Part shown: one piece after another, positions 1 to 11,890 of the stretch
Layout: the number at the start of each line of letters is the position of its first letter
Numbering within the stretch: the first letter of the stretch is position 1
Source of the DNA: Onchocerca lupi
Taxonomy: Eukaryota > Nematoda > Chromadorea > Rhabditida > Onchocercidae
Reading direction: 5' to 3'
DNA length: 64,000 nt
Assembly (NCBI GenBank): GCA_028564675.1
Contig: JAOVVO010000233.1
Coordinates: forward strand, 1 to 64,000
Notes under the pieces: generated by a model
Database searches by the model: none
What the model was told of the DNA's origin: nothing
What the model saw: only the letters and a program-made list of their open reading frames with translations
Position numbers and translations under genes: made by a program

Positions 1-10
1 TTATTATTAC

Positions 11-53
<43 letters not shown>

Positions 54-107
54 GTTATTATTATTATTATTATTAGCTATTATTATTACCATTGTTATTA
101 TTATTAA
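1..107. repeat. (ATT)n microsatellite
   Basis: Nearly pure TTA/ATT trinucleotide repeat with a few interruptions at the window edge. It runs into a purine-rich stretch like that next to the Helitron ends at 36.2 and 44.2 kb, so it probably belongs to the same kind of element. Confidence 0.9.
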
Positions 108-1275
108 GGAAAAGAAAGAAAAAAGAAGGAGAATACGAGAGAAAAGGAGGCGATGTCGGCAAACCGAAATACTGATAGAATTCAAATATTGTTCGTAACA
201 AAAATTTGTAATCTTATTGCGCCCAAAGGCTTTATGTTTCTCATCATCTAATCTGCTGATAATGCTTATGAGCTTCGTTTAAAAGTTGTAAATGGCTGTA
301 AAATATTTGCAAATAGTTGTAAAAATGCTTAAATGGTTGTAAAACATGCGAATTTCAAAAGGACTGATGTCGTGCTCTTTCTTTAAAGATTGTGAGTGAT
401 TGTAAAAGATGTCTTATGTCAAAGGGATTAAAATCATGCTTTTTGATTAACGAATTACAAAAGTTGCCGTCATGTCAATTATCGAAATGTAGGGACCAAA
501 TCTTTATACTTTGTTTAAATGTATTAACCATTACTTATCTCTTTTCCTCTGATCTTCATCCATACTACTCTTTTTTGTAAGATTAATGTATCAACCTCCG
601 CCCCTATCAATAATGGCCATAAAAAAGAGGAACTTTCGGGACAGCAGGGTCAGTGCTTAAATACATCACGAGCGTCGGCGCAGCAATCTCTTAATACTCC
701 GATCATCAATTCATCAAAACAGTGCGGTTCAGTATCTACAAGTCTCGACATCGTCAGTTCATCAGCAACAAGGGGACTACATTAGCGACAGGCTCTCCTA
801 CATCAGTATCAGTGGCAAAAGGTTTACGGACAATATCAACGAAGCACAAGCAATCATTCATCGAAGGTTTATTGTTGATGTTCTTTATATTACCCGCAAA
901 TTGATTCTTTTTTTCATTATTTGTTGTTGTAAAGTGCGATATTGCTCCTAATATCGTGGAAATCTAATAAAGGCTATTCTTTACATAATCAAGTCACAAC
1001 AGCAAAAAAGATCTGCGATCCAACGGCTTTAAATCCCAAATCATCAATCAAACAGAATCCTCCTTTCCCCTACAGGCGAAGTCGATGAAACTTCGCTCTC
1101 TCGCTTACTTTTAATTGCCACGCGTGTGACACGTGAAAAAGTGAGTCCATCTATATGAATATGATGCCCTATTGGGACAAAAAGTTGTTTTAAAATTTGT
1201 AATGAATCAGTAGAGAACTTCCGGAGATCCGTTCGGGGTTGTAGGTAGCACTTACATTTTTGTTTTTTAAGATTT
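108..1275. mobile_element. Helitron end fragment, split by an LTR
   Basis: Bases 108-153 (agaaggagaat...gagagaaaaggagg) and 1075-1275 (a small hairpin, then ccacgcgtgtgacacgtgaaaa, then a 'gtaggtagcacttacattttt' type block) match consecutive parts of the 36.24-36.60 kb repeat and the reverse complement of 43.97-44.36 kb. The two halves are separated by the 921-bp LTR at 154-1074. The assignment to Helitrons comes from the 44-47.7 kb copy, where this block sits next to helicase coding sequence. Confidence 0.5.
154..1074 (+). mobile_element. Solo LTR, 921 bp, with 5-bp target duplication
   Basis: Starts TGTCGGCAAACCGAAAT and ends CCCTACA, so it has TG...CA ends. It is flanked by GGCGA at 149-153 and again at 1075-1079, which fits a 5-bp target-site duplication. 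Inside are a TATA-like aaatacat region near 658 followed by GC-richer sequence, and AATAAAGG near 966 that could be the poly(A) signal. The first 16 bases resemble the LTR at 33105. Much of the sequence recurs, diverged, at 24267-24738. The family is inferred to be BEL/Pao. Confidence 0.6.
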
Positions 1276-2035
1276 GCTTAAATATTCCCTTTTACTTTCT
1301 TCAACAACCAATTCACTGATTTACATCTGAAAAAATTAAGAAGCAACTAAAATTTCTCTAGACTAATGATTAAAATAGAATAACGTTTAGTAACAACGCA
1401 TTTTATAATTAATAGCTTTACAGGATGAAGTCAAAGATTGTTCATTTTATTCTAAAAGAGCCTACTGATATTAACTTCTGAAAGCTGGTCGAATTATTCA
1501 TCAGTCCAAGTTGCTTTTTATTTAGTTCAAGTCGTTTTTCAGTCGATTCAAACCATTCCACAATTCTCGCCAAAAATCCATCAAATTGTCGTCACCCGAA
1601 CACGAACTAATCAATCATTACGCAGAAAAAAAAACGATCATGATTTTATATTTACGAGCGTCCATGTGCATCTATGTTGCCATGAAAATAAGCATCACTG
1701 AAATAAACAGACAATTCTTCCATAACTGCAATGGAACCTAGTAGTTACGGGAATGAATAGCATAATGGTACCGCTGAATAAATTAGTATTTTTGATAGTA
1801 AACTAATTTCGATGTAATATCTCTAATAGTACATTACCCCTATCCTCCACTCTTCGATTATCAGCCCGCGGAGAAAAATGAGTAATTCTGATAAAATTAG
1901 TGAAATGGACCAGCTTTCGTAATCATAAATTCTATCCAAAGAATATAGTCTGAAATTTTCGTGCTCACTATAGAAGTCGTCTTGTTATTAAAGAGAGGGG
2001 ATAACGGGAAAACTTGATTTGCAGCGCGTGATCTC
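1276..2035. other. Intergenic, nothing recognised
   Basis: AT-rich DNA with no long open frame, no recognisable domain and no clear repeat that I could place. Confidence 0.5.
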
Positions 2036-2260
2036 AAACATGGGTAATTAAACCTTTATTATAAGAAAAACTCGTTAATATAAAGCACGAAGCTTACAAA
2101 CATTGCATATAAGGCATGAATATTACAAACATAAAATATAGCACAGTTATGTGAAGTTACTATTATAATAACTAAATAAAAAAAATCGGAATAACGTGAT
2201 AAAAAAATTAGAGACCTGTTGGTGTAGATTAATTTAAAAATGAAAAAGGAATGGGTTGAA
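2036..2260 (-). mobile_element. LTR fragment, minus orientation
   Basis: Contains aacatgggtaattaaacc, whose reverse complement includes an AATAAAGG poly(A)-type signal, followed by sequence also seen at 29945-30080. Its LTR identity is inferred from the same motif in the fuller copies at 3348, 9125, 19300 and 30700. Confidence 0.45.
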
Positions 2261-2276
2261 GACGCTTATATATGAG

Positions 2277-2377
2277 CCTTTGTTAGCACAATGCATCTGG
2301 GCTTTTGTTAGCACAATGCCGCTAGCCCTTTGTAGCGAGATGCCGCTAACCCTTTGTTAGCAAGATGTCGATGGGTT
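2277..2377. repeat. Four-copy ~25-bp tandem repeat
   Basis: Four successive degenerate units of the form cctttgttagcacaatgc plus about 7 variable bases. Related 'cctttgttagc...' words occur once in the LTR copies near 9535, 25108 and 31110, so this is probably an expanded LTR subregion. Confidence 0.6.
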
Positions 2378-3347
2378 TATGTTTTATGTAAATTAAGTTA
2401 CAAAATCAAAAAAATGTTTAATCTGGAGGTTTACAAAATCAAAAAAATGTTTATCTGAAATGTTACTCCTCATTTGCTTTTTAAGGAAAAATTCAATTTT
2501 TGAAAATTTACTTCCGGGATCCTCTAAAAACTAAAGAGAAGCCATGTTAATGCTAACTTCAAAGCCTACTTGGAATCGAGTGTTAACAGCTTCTCTTTAT
2601 TAAATCACTTTTAAGTTCATCCTCCGAATTCCTTTTTCCTTTAGATCTTCTGGCTATGTACATAATCGTAACGTGGAACATTTTAGTTATGTTTCTGCTA
2701 TGTAATTCCATTTGTTAGAATAACGTATTACTTCATACAATATGGTTGCAAATATAGAAAAATCACATAAAGCAGTTATTTACAGTATCTTAAGACATTT
2801 TTTCTTGATACATCATTTCTTGGATTCCGTCACCTTATATTTATCATCCTCTAACTATTCACATTTGATAACTCTAAACCAGTCAAAATCAGACTATTTC
2901 GAAAAAAAAAATTTATCATCTTCAAACTTTTCACATTTTTTTTTTTTTTCAAAAACTGAGATATTTCAATGCACGTTGGTTTGGAATTAGTATGTAATAA
3001 TTTAAAGCAAATTCAAACGTCTTCGTGTTATCTGTTGCATATTACATCGTGGTAACGCTATCCTAATATATACGTTGGCTTATTTGACGTTAACTAATAT
3101 GTACGAAAAAGTTAAGCCTGAATGGAATCCACGGTGGGTAATGGTTAGTTTTCAGAAGACTTGATGATATGGCAGCAAGCGCCATTTAAGAAAGAACAAT
3201 AATGGTACAGTGGGAGATTTCTTCAATAAAAGTTTAGTGCTGAGCGAATCCAGGAATTAGTTATTTAACTGTTTAAGAGATTTTTAAATACCTACAAAAT
3301 ATGATAGATTTGGTATGATTTTTTCTGTTAATGAGCCAGTTATCATA
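2378..3347. other. Intergenic, nothing recognised
   Basis: AT-rich sequence with short poly-A and poly-T runs (2907-2950). The short open frames have low-complexity translations and no recognisable domain. Confidence 0.45.
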
Positions 3348-3600
3348 TGTCGCTGTTTCCTTCTGATCGTGACGAAATTTTAGGGGGTGAATTCTGCTTT
3401 CAGTTCTCATAGGTTTCTTCAATTTTTTTTTTTTTTTGTTTCACTCACTCGGAAACAACCTCAAACGTAGGTAATTAAACCTTTATTATGATAAATTTGT
3501 CATACAATGAACGCAGCAATTATATCGGCAATAGAATTTGAGTAATATTAAAGGAACAACTTTCATGAAGAGATCGTAGAATTTTCGGATTGATCTTTTT
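3348..3600 (-). mobile_element. Probable 3' LTR of the BEL/Pao element (partial)
   Basis: Begins tgtcgctgtttccttctgat and shares about 240 bases with the LTR copies at 9125, 19300 and 30700, including the ggtaattaaacctttatt block. It lies directly behind the pol stop codon at 3602, the place expected for the 3' LTR of a minus-strand element. The remaining ~350 bases of the other copies are absent here, so it is truncated or a shorter subfamily. Confidence 0.55.
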
Positions 3601-3601
3601 G

Positions 3602-5681
3602 TCTAACTTCCAAAGGATATAATGTATTTCTTGGCCGCTTTAAACTTTTTTCCATGAGGCGTTTCTATCTGAGCACTTCTTATCCTTCCATCCTTATTTA
3701 CATTATACTCTGTTATTTTAGCTAATGTCCAAATACCACGTGGAGTTCGTGGGTCATTTATGAGTACAACTTCACCAACTGAGGGCTTCTATTCTCTACG
3801 CACCTGGGAGATTTATGTTTTATTTAAGTACGTTCTCTTAAACTATTTAAATATTCATTCTCCCATGTCTCCCAAAATGTATTAAAATTTTCTAAGGTAT
3901 GTGACCAATGTTCAGTAAGCCTTTCTTGGGTATTTAATTTATGAGGAATGAATTCGTCTTTGTTATCATCATTAACCATTGGTATAGACAAACAGGCATT
4001 AGGAGAAATAAAATCTATTGGACGTAATATTATTGAATCATCAAAATTTACATAGGTCAATGAGCGTGTGTTAAGGATACCTTCTATTTCTTTTATCAAA
4101 GTTATTAACTCTTTTTCCTTTAATAACTTTCTTCCTATGGCTTTTCGTGAGGCATTTTTTGTAATACCAATGATTCTTTCGTAAATTCCCCGCTCCATGG
4201 AGCCTTTGAGATGATGCTATCCCATACCATCCCTCTTTTCGTAAGAAAGTCAGTTAATTATGAATGTTGTTCATTGATAAAACTAACTGGAATTGACTGG
4301 CATTGTCCGAGAGAATTGAATCGGGGTAGCCTCGTCGTGCAACAAATCTTCTGAGCACGGTAAAAAAACCTTCTGCTATTAAATCATCCACCAATTCGAG
4401 ATATACCGCTCGAGTAGTGAAACAAGTAAAAAGAGCTATCCATCTTTTTTTCGACCCGATTTCCGTGTTGACTGTGATTGGGCCCAGATAATCTAAACCA
4501 ATTCTTGCAAGTGTTCTAGAAGGTTTTATTCGACTTTCAGGATAATTTGGCATTGGTGGTAGGTTGAACGGTTTGGCCTTCCATCTTTTACATCCCATAC
4601 ATTTGTTTAATACTCGCTTAACTTCCGTTCTCCCCTTTGGTATCCAATATAATTTCCTTAATTCAGAAACTGTATGCGCGATCCCCGCGTGAAACATTTC
4701 TTCGTGATAATGTTGTATGATAAGTTCTGTTATTTTGTTATGCCTAGGTAGATATATTGCATATGATACATCTTTTCGTTTATCTGGAAGTTGTAATCGA
4801 TGCACAAATTGCCAAAAGTCATCTGCGTAGTGTAAGTCATACTTTTTCGTTTCCTCTGCTCTCAATCCTTCTGATTGAGCTTGTCTGGTTAGTAATTTCA
4901 AAGCGAATTCATGTTCATATAAAGTAATAAGATTTCCTTTCATATGACTCAACCACGGAAATTTATTCTTGGAGATTAATTTGAGAAATTTCAAGGCTCT
5001 ATTGGTAGCTCTTATCATCCTTGAAAGTTTGCTGAATCGGCTTGCGTCTATAAATTTAATCCATGTTTTCGCAAGATTCTTTTCGATAATTGCCGCCGTT
5101 ATCTTTCTTCCTTCTTCATCTTCTAATTTTTCTTCGGATAAACTTTCTTCGCATTCGTCATGAATATTATACTCCCACTGAGGCCATTTCGATTCTTCAT
5201 TCTTCAGCCACTCGGGTCCTGTCCACCAAGGTTGAAAATTCGCATACTGATTTGGTGGAATTCCCTTTGTAGCTATATCCGCAGGGTTACATTCACTTGG
5301 GATATATCGAAATGAGAATTGGGATGTTCGTATTTCTTCAACTCGATTTTGTATAAATCTTGGTAAAAGACGTGACTGATTTTGTATCCAATGCAACGCG
5401 CATCGCGAGTCTGACCATAAAGTTACTTTCGCATTTTCAAAGTCTAACTGTTTAATGACAAATTTGACTGCTCTTACTCCAATCAATATTGCTAACAATT
5501 CTGCTTTCGGTATTGTCATGCCTTTGATTGGAATTATTCGTGACTTGGCGAAGATCAAGGACATTTTTGTGCCCTGCTGTGCATATACTGCAGCAGCATA
5601 TGCGCTAGTAGAAGCATCCGTAAATACCTGGAAATTCAATTGTTGTGATGGATCAATTGCTATACGTTGAATTTTCTTCAT
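3602..5681 (-). pseudogene. BEL/Pao pol: RNase H and integrase part (broken)
   Basis: Read on the minus strand, this is the C-terminal half of a BEL/Pao polyprotein. The longest frame (5681-4254) starts with an RNase H segment (QVFTDASTSAYAAAVY, then LWSDSRCALHWI). It continues with the H2C2 integrase zinc region (HYHEEMFHAGIAHT ... CMGC) and the integrase core (IGLDYLGPITVN and SDNASQF). A second frame (4198-3824) holds the downstream integrase part. A third (about 3785-3602) gives the usual BEL C-terminal tail (VGEVVLINDPRTPRGIW) and a TAG stop. Frame breaks near 4200-4254 and 3790-3820, plus the break from the RT part, make it inactive. Family assignment rests on motif order. Confidence 0.88.
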
Positions 5682-7497
5682 TTGTATTGGCCATGAATTT
5701 ATGAGCGATTTCCAAGTTTGAACGTCTCCTTACCAACGATACCATCGTTGGTACTAAGTATCCTAATGGGTCAAATTGAGAGTCAATAAATTGCAATATT
5801 GTCCTTTTCGTAGGTTCCTGGTTGCTCCATGGCTTCAAAGTTATTTCAATAGAGTCGTTGTGTGGATTCCAGTTGATACCAAGAATTTTCTTCGTTTAAT
5901 TTACCTCGGCAAGATCCTGTTCTGGTATTTGCGCATTGAATTCCTTATTGTTCGAAAAAAATTCTCTTATATTCATGGAAGCATCCTTGAAAATTGATTT
6001 CATCTCCTTGTAGATTTGTGATGGGTTTTCTGTTCGTTTGATTGGTAAAATAATGTTGTCGACATATAGGTTTTTCCTGATTTCATGGGCAATTTCTGTT
6101 CCATAATTCTCGAGATGGTGGTTTAGAGTTGCGGACAATAAAAAAGGTGATGATATTATTCCAAAGGGAACTCTTTGGAATCGATAACATATTAAGTTTT
6201 CTTCTGTAACTGGTTTTCGGACATCCTTTAACCACAGAAATCTCGTGCAGTTCCTTTCTGTCGGAAGAAATTCTAATTGTAAAAAGCCTTTTCTATATCG
6301 GCTATTATAATATTGTCCATTGCGCGGGAACGAAGTAATATTCCTGCTAAATCAGGGAGTGTAGTAGGTCCTCGGTACAAAACGTCACTGAGACTTTTTG
6401 ATCCTTTGAGATGAGCTGAGGCGTCGTAAACGATTCTAAGTTTTGTGGTCGATTTATTGGGTGTAATCACTTCATGATGTGGTAAATAATGAATAATTCC
6501 TACCTGTTTCAATTTATCGTCTACCTCTTCAATAATACTGGATTGCAGTTGATTCTTGATTGTTTCATCGTACATTAAAAGTAGACGTTCATCATTCTGA
6601 AGTCGTTTAACCAATGATTTTAATCTCCCGAAACACAACTTAAAGTTATCATTTAGTTTGAAATTTGTTTCTTTCCAAGGCCATGTTACTTGATATCGTC
6701 CGTTTGTTTTCGTAATAGTTTCTTTGAATCGTTCTAAAACTCCTTCATCCTCGTTACTATCAGGCTTTTCTTGTATTCCTATAACTTCTAATTTCCAAAA
6801 TTGATCGATATCTGGTTTCGTTTTATTGAAGAGTACAGTTGTTGGCATTACTGATATATTTGGTGATGTTACATTTTGCGTGATATCAAATTCCGGATGA
6901 GTTATTATTTCGTTTACATTACATGGTTCCTTTATATATCCTTTACCGGTCAATATTGGACCAACCTTGGTCTTCATTAAGGAGAATCCTGACTTTGCTT
7001 TTCGACTCTTCTTGAATTGTATGAATTCTGAAAAATAATCAGCTCCGATAAGTATATCGGGGCGTTTCTTCCGTTTTAATTCGCCATCTAATCGAATTTA
7101 ATTCAGAATGGTTGGTACCTCATGTTGATCAACTGAAACGACTGGTAATGGATTAGTCAAATATTCTAAAACGTTGACTTTGAGTGGTATAATTCTTGAG
7201 TCTGTAGTTTTTATTCCGATTACTGTTGTATAACTTGGTTAGGTAGGACGTCAACTGTTTATTACTGAAGGTGGGAATTTTTATCATCGAATGTTCCCCT
7301 TTTTCTAGATTCAATCGCTGTGTCAATTTTCTCGAAATGAACGACGATTCTGAATCTGTATCAAACAATACTATAGCATCTTCTTGTATGTTATGCATGG
7401 TTGGATTGACGACTTTAATTTCCTTACATAAAAGTAGAACTTCATCCTTTTTTTGTTCTCCATATCGCGTATTTTCATCTAGTGTAATAACGTTCAC
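5653..7497 (-). pseudogene. BEL/Pao pol: protease and reverse transcriptase part (broken)
   Basis: Minus strand. The upstream frame (7497-7153) carries a retropepsin-like site reading LFDTDSESSFIS where family members usually have DTG. The next frame (6977-6273) holds the RT N-terminal fingers and palm (EVITPNKSTTKLRIVYDASA, then DLAGILLRSRAMDNIIIADIEKAF, here shown in pieces of the motif). The frame at 6138-5896 has the palm core LYVDNII, i.e. YVDN rather than YVDD. A short frame (5838-5653) follows with FDPLGYLVP, the usual thumb/connection motif. Several stops and frameshifts separate the pieces. It sits between gag and RNase H in normal BEL/Pao order. Confidence 0.87.
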
Positions 7498-7523
7498 TGA
7501 GTTATTTCTTTCCTTGTCCAGTC

Positions 7524-9850
7524 CTACATATCGTTCGTGGTCCTTTTACTTTGACATAGCGCTGTGTTGTGATCACCTTTACAAAAGAAACAAGTTCGTT
7601 TTCTTTTTTTACAATCATTTACGGTATGTCCACTTTCAAAGCAGTTGTGGCAAGCATTCAATTTTTTCAAGCGTTCTATTCTTTGTTTCAGAGTGGAATA
7701 AATATGGCACTCATTATCCCAATGATCCTTATTACAAAAGGCGCAGGGTCTTCTTATTTTGGTTCCTTTTGGTCTTCCATCTTCTTCAGATTTCTTTGGC
7801 ACATTTGTTACCAAGGCTGAAGTTTCATTAGGGCTATGTTGTAAATATGATTTTGGCTTACTTGTGGATGGTTTTTGCTCTTTCATATGCGAAGATTGAA
7901 TTCTCATTACTTCCTCATTTCTTAGTACGAGTTTCTCGAGAAAGCATCTTAATTTTCTCACTGACCATGGCTCTTGTTCATTCTGTTGGTAAACTTTATC
8001 CAATATCCAAGCTGGCAATCTGCTTTCTATTATTATTTCGATACTGGACTGTTCCAAATTTTCTCCCATAGCTTCCAATTGTCGAAGTATTCTTTCAATA
8101 ACTTCGACAGTCACTCTCCATTCTCGATCATTCTTCTTGATCTAATGCAATTCGTTGATCGTATTTGATTGTCCAAATTTCTCAGTGAGAACCTTTCTTT
8201 TGACATCATAGTTTTCTGGGGTTATATTATATCCCCTTACTGCTTGTAAGGCATCTCCTTTGAGACATTCAATCAAATAGCTTAGTTTTTGAATATTCGG
8301 AATCTTTTGATGATATATTGCTGCCTGCTCGAGAATCCCTTTCATGGATTGGGATTGCCGCTGAATGTGTCGGAAATTCCGAGGGATTTGTGATACAATT
8401 TTTTTTATCATTTGTAAACTTTTATTGCTAATTTGATGCTTACTCAATAATTTGCTTCATGTTGTACCTTCTTAAAATGACTTTATAAACAACCTGCTTA
8501 TTCCCAATGGGACAAGACGGTTGTATTACACAACGATCCGTTACTGTTGTATTTCATAACGATCCATTACTAATTACTGTTTTGGCATTTTACCAGCATT
8601 TAGGAAGCGGCTTTCTATTTTTCGGGTTATTTCCTTATTTCCCTTAAAATTTTACCTCCCCTTTTTGTCATTTTTCTCTCGAATACTGCTGTTATCGAAC
8701 TATAATTCACGTTGTATCGCGTATACAATTTTTTAAAATAAAGGTTTATTTATTCAAGTTTGAGGCTGAGATTCAAAGCAATTCGAATTGGTTGTCGATC
8801 CTATAACTGTTCCTATTGAACAAGAAGAAAAGTTGAAATAATTGCGACTGGTAATGCAACAAAATAACTCATGACCACAAACGTAAGTTATTAACTGTCA
8901 AACTTCAAACTGAGATTTATCTTTCGTCAAAAAAAATCTCGACAGAATATGGACTGTTGCAACTGCAGTAAATTTACAGTGAAGTGGTTTGTTGTTTGAG
9001 CTAAGATTCTTTGCTGCATTAATTTCGAATTGTCGCCATTCCGCATGGTAGCCTCAAGCTTGCAATAAATAGTTCGAGACGCATTATTTTTCCTTCGATT
9101 ATTCTCTTCTTAGCCTTGTACTGTTGTCGCTTTTTCTTTCTGATAGTGACAAAATAATAAGTTGAATTCTGTTCTTTCGTTCTCACAGTTTCTTCAATTC
9201 TATTTCCTTTCACTCGGTAACGATCCTCAAACTTGGGTAATTAAACCTTTATTATGATTAATTTATAAATCAACATACGCAGCAATTATTACAACAATTG
9301 CATTAACAATACAATTCCGATAATATCATTAAGAGATTATAATGTAAAAAAGGGGAGATAGGTTCGGTAAAGAAGAAGAATTGGTTTATCACCAGCTGGT
9401 CCACTCGACCGAGCTGATGGCAGCTAGTTGGTAGAAATGATTTCGTACTCAGGACCCTCATCTTCGTGGATGGAGGATCCTTGTAACATTTTACAGAGAC
9501 AAGCAAGATCCTTTTTTGTCTCGGTAGCATGCGCCTTTGGTGCGCATGAGACTTTGCCAGTAGTTAGCTGATGAGAGCTTTTTAAAGCTCATTAACTGGA
9601 TAGACAAGAATGATTTTACAATCAACTACATGAGATATGCAATGTAAAATTTTAAACAAAGGGATCACTGATTTTTTTCTTTTTTTCTTTTTTTTTTATC
9701 TCGCGATTTCAGCGACACTGTTTGATGGATTTCTTCTTTGCTCAGCTTTTGATCTAATTGTGTCAGATCTATTTTTCTGACTTCTTCGAGAAACTTTTCA
9801 ACTTTTTATCTTGCCGGCTATGCATTTTTGGTGCCCGGCTCGTGGTACCA
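7524..9850 (-). pseudogene. BEL/Pao gag (broken, with nested insertions)
   Basis: Minus strand. The C-terminal part (8114-7524) has three cysteine/histidine knuckles (CAFCNKDHWDNEC, CHNCFESGHTVNDC, CFFCKGDHNTALC), typical of BEL/Pao gag nucleocapsid. 8447-8142 is the middle part. An N-terminal piece (about 9850-9720) reads like KVEKFLEEVRKIDL and matches the start of the second gag at 34503. It resumes at 9120-9019 (YKAKKRIIEGKIMRLEL) on the far side of the solo LTR at 9125-9717. The stretch at about 8560-9010 is not recognisable as gag; it contains aataaaggtttatttattc (8733), an inverted LTR-type fragment. Confidence 0.8.
9125..9717 (-). mobile_element. Solo LTR, 593 bp, nested in gag
   Basis: Begins TGTCGCTTTTTCTTTCTGAT and ends GATTTCAGCGACA, giving inverted TGTCGC/GCGACA tips. 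CTGT flanks it on both sides (9121-9124 and 9718-9721). Reading gag across the insertion restores one continuous N-terminal gag segment, which is strong evidence for insertion. Related copies are at 3348 (partial), 19300, 24739 and 30700. The strand is set by the AATAAAGG signal, which reads on minus. Confidence 0.7.
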
Positions 9851-11525
9851 AAAAATTTTGTTGTTTAAATTTGGCTTGAGCTCTGAGTGGGACACATTTC
9901 TATCAGTTTCTTTCTTCATAGTATTAGTAATCGAGTAATAGAAAATTGGAAGCACAGCAGAAAATTAGGCGTGAAGTAAAGGAAATTAGGTGATGTCGAT
10001 TGGGATTTCTGAGAAGAATATTTCGGAAACTTGGGCAGGAGTAACGTAGCTTAAGCGAATCCAACTCAAATGAATGAATAAGAAAAAGTGCTTTTTTTTG
10101 GAATTTAGTAAGATCATTTGAAGTGTCAAAAATTGGGCATCTAGAGATACAATGCAATTGATAACAAAATGATTGTGAGAAAAGAACAAATTGTATCATA
10201 ACATTTTCTCCTTTTGTTTACAAATGGAGAAAATGTTATGATACAATTTAAATGGATACAAAGATGTTAACGGATATGCACGCACAAGATTAACAATTTT
10301 ATTAGCTATAAACGGAAGCGAAATTAGCTTGGGAAATAGTACACAATGAGAAATAATTTTACAGATGGTGATTCATTAAAAATTTTCATAAATTTAAACC
10401 ATTTGATAATATAATTTTCCATTACAGTTAGTTCTAGTTGGGAATCAGTTTCGGTTTTCCTGACAGCATTTAACCCCGGTGAAGGGCTGGAAATAGTAAT
10501 AAATTTATAGATGGAAAGCATGAACAAAAAAACTGTAAAGGAATATCAGCCACATTGAAAAACGAAAATCAGCCACATTGACAGTTGAAGAAGGAACGCT
10601 AAAGATGGTGATATATTATTACTATTTAAATTTTTTTTTCTCATTTCCAAGTTCTGATTACTAAGTTCAAAATACTTGCGATTTGAGCTTTCTATTATGA
10701 TCCGGTCTTCAATAATCATTCCAGATGGCAAAAAATAGTCTTATTTTCTACTCTTCCGATCCTCTATATCACAATAATTTGTTTTGCATGTCCATAAAGT
10801 CGAATCTGAGTATTTGTTAAGGTAAAGTAGCTTATAGTTGAAAGATTCATGTAAAACTTCTAAAGAACCCATTAACCTATGGATTTCCGGAATCACTTTC
10901 CAAATTAATTCTGTTTCTTGAAGTCTTGAAGTCCATCTTTTATCTTGCTTACCAGAGTCTCGATCAATCCTTGATTTTCCATCAATTCTTCGAACACTTT
11001 TCCGCTAATTTTAATCAATGCATTTCATAGAAACCACCAATAATCTTTAATGTTGCATTCGATAGAAGCATTCCATTAAGATTTCTTGAGATGGTTTCGG
11101 TTTTATGAATTCTAGATCCAGTTACAGACTAAAAATTTTTCTTCGAAATTCGCTCCATTGATTTTCAATCTAAATTTTAAAAATTTTCCTTGCATTTCTC
11201 ACAATGGATTCTAGAATAGGATAATACTTCCCAGGACAATCGAATGTAGAAATCGATTTTAGGCGGTAATGTTTGGAACAATTTATATATTTTAAACACT
11301 GGGTTCATAAAAACATTTAACAAAAAATGTAAATATACGAGCAAATCTATCAAATAATATAGTCTAGAAAGATTTCTTTATTCTAATTATTAATTTGTTT
11401 CTTGCATTTCCAAAAACTCTTCTTTCGTTCTTTGCGAAATTCCAAATCAGATATCTGAAAGTTCGGAAGTAAGGTCATAGTATTTCAACCACTGAATACA
11501 AGCCAATTGAAAATCATCAATACCA
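9851..11525. other. Intergenic; hairpin and collagen-flank duplication inside
   Basis: No gene recognised. Bases 9850-9950 are probably the LTR edge of the gag element. A near-perfect 62-bp palindrome lies at 10188-10249. From about 10900 the sequence resembles the 5' flanks of the two intact small collagens (14880-15544 and, inverted, 32448-32990), with shared phrases such as 'ccatcaataatctt' and 'ttttatgaattcta'. Confidence 0.5.
10188..10249. repeat. 24-bp perfect inverted repeat (hairpin)
   Basis: The left arm at 10188-10211 is the exact reverse complement of 10226-10249. The 14-base loop is itself almost self-complementary (one mismatch), so the whole 62 bases are nearly a perfect palindrome. 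No run of T residues or gene end lies beside it. It could be the core of a small foldback element or a hairpin RNA precursor. Confidence 0.9.
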
Positions 11526-11890
11526 ATATATCTTTTCGGTAATTTTCTCTTGGTTTCCTGCTTTGTATTCGTGATCCAAGTGAGCTCCCTAATGATTTAA
11601 AGTGAGATGGATATAACTGAAGGCATTCTATAAGGAACAGTGGTGTGCAAATCTGATTTTTAGGCTTGTGGACCAATAAGAGGAACAAGCGAAGAACATC
11701 CAGGATCAGCAGATGTACGGGACAGGATGGAAGTCCGGAAATACGAGAGGAGCAAGGAGATGAAGGTCTGCCAGGAATGTCTGGAATTATACTTCAAGAG
11801 ATGAGGAAGGAAATATAAGAAGTCCAGGACCAATCGGTGATTCAGAACTGCAAAGTGTCAGGGGACAAAGTGTGAAAGAAGGAAAATAAA
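11526..11890 (+). pseudogene. Decayed copy of the small secreted collagen
   Basis: Exon 1 remnant (about 11526-11579) reads YLFGNFLLVSCFVFVIQ, like the signal peptides of the intact copies, but the ATG is lost. It ends with a donor (CCAA|GTGAGC). Exon 2 starts after TTTTTAG at 11664 with ACGP, as in the intact copies. Glycine repeats then appear only in shifting frames (GQDGS, GDEGLPGMSG), showing frameshifts, and stops follow. The flanks also match the other two copies. This is a dead third member of the family. Confidence 0.7.

Noticed and set aside
7271..7831. 186-codon plus-strand open frame
   Set aside because: Antisense to the BEL/Pao protease and gag knuckles, which are clearly coding on minus.
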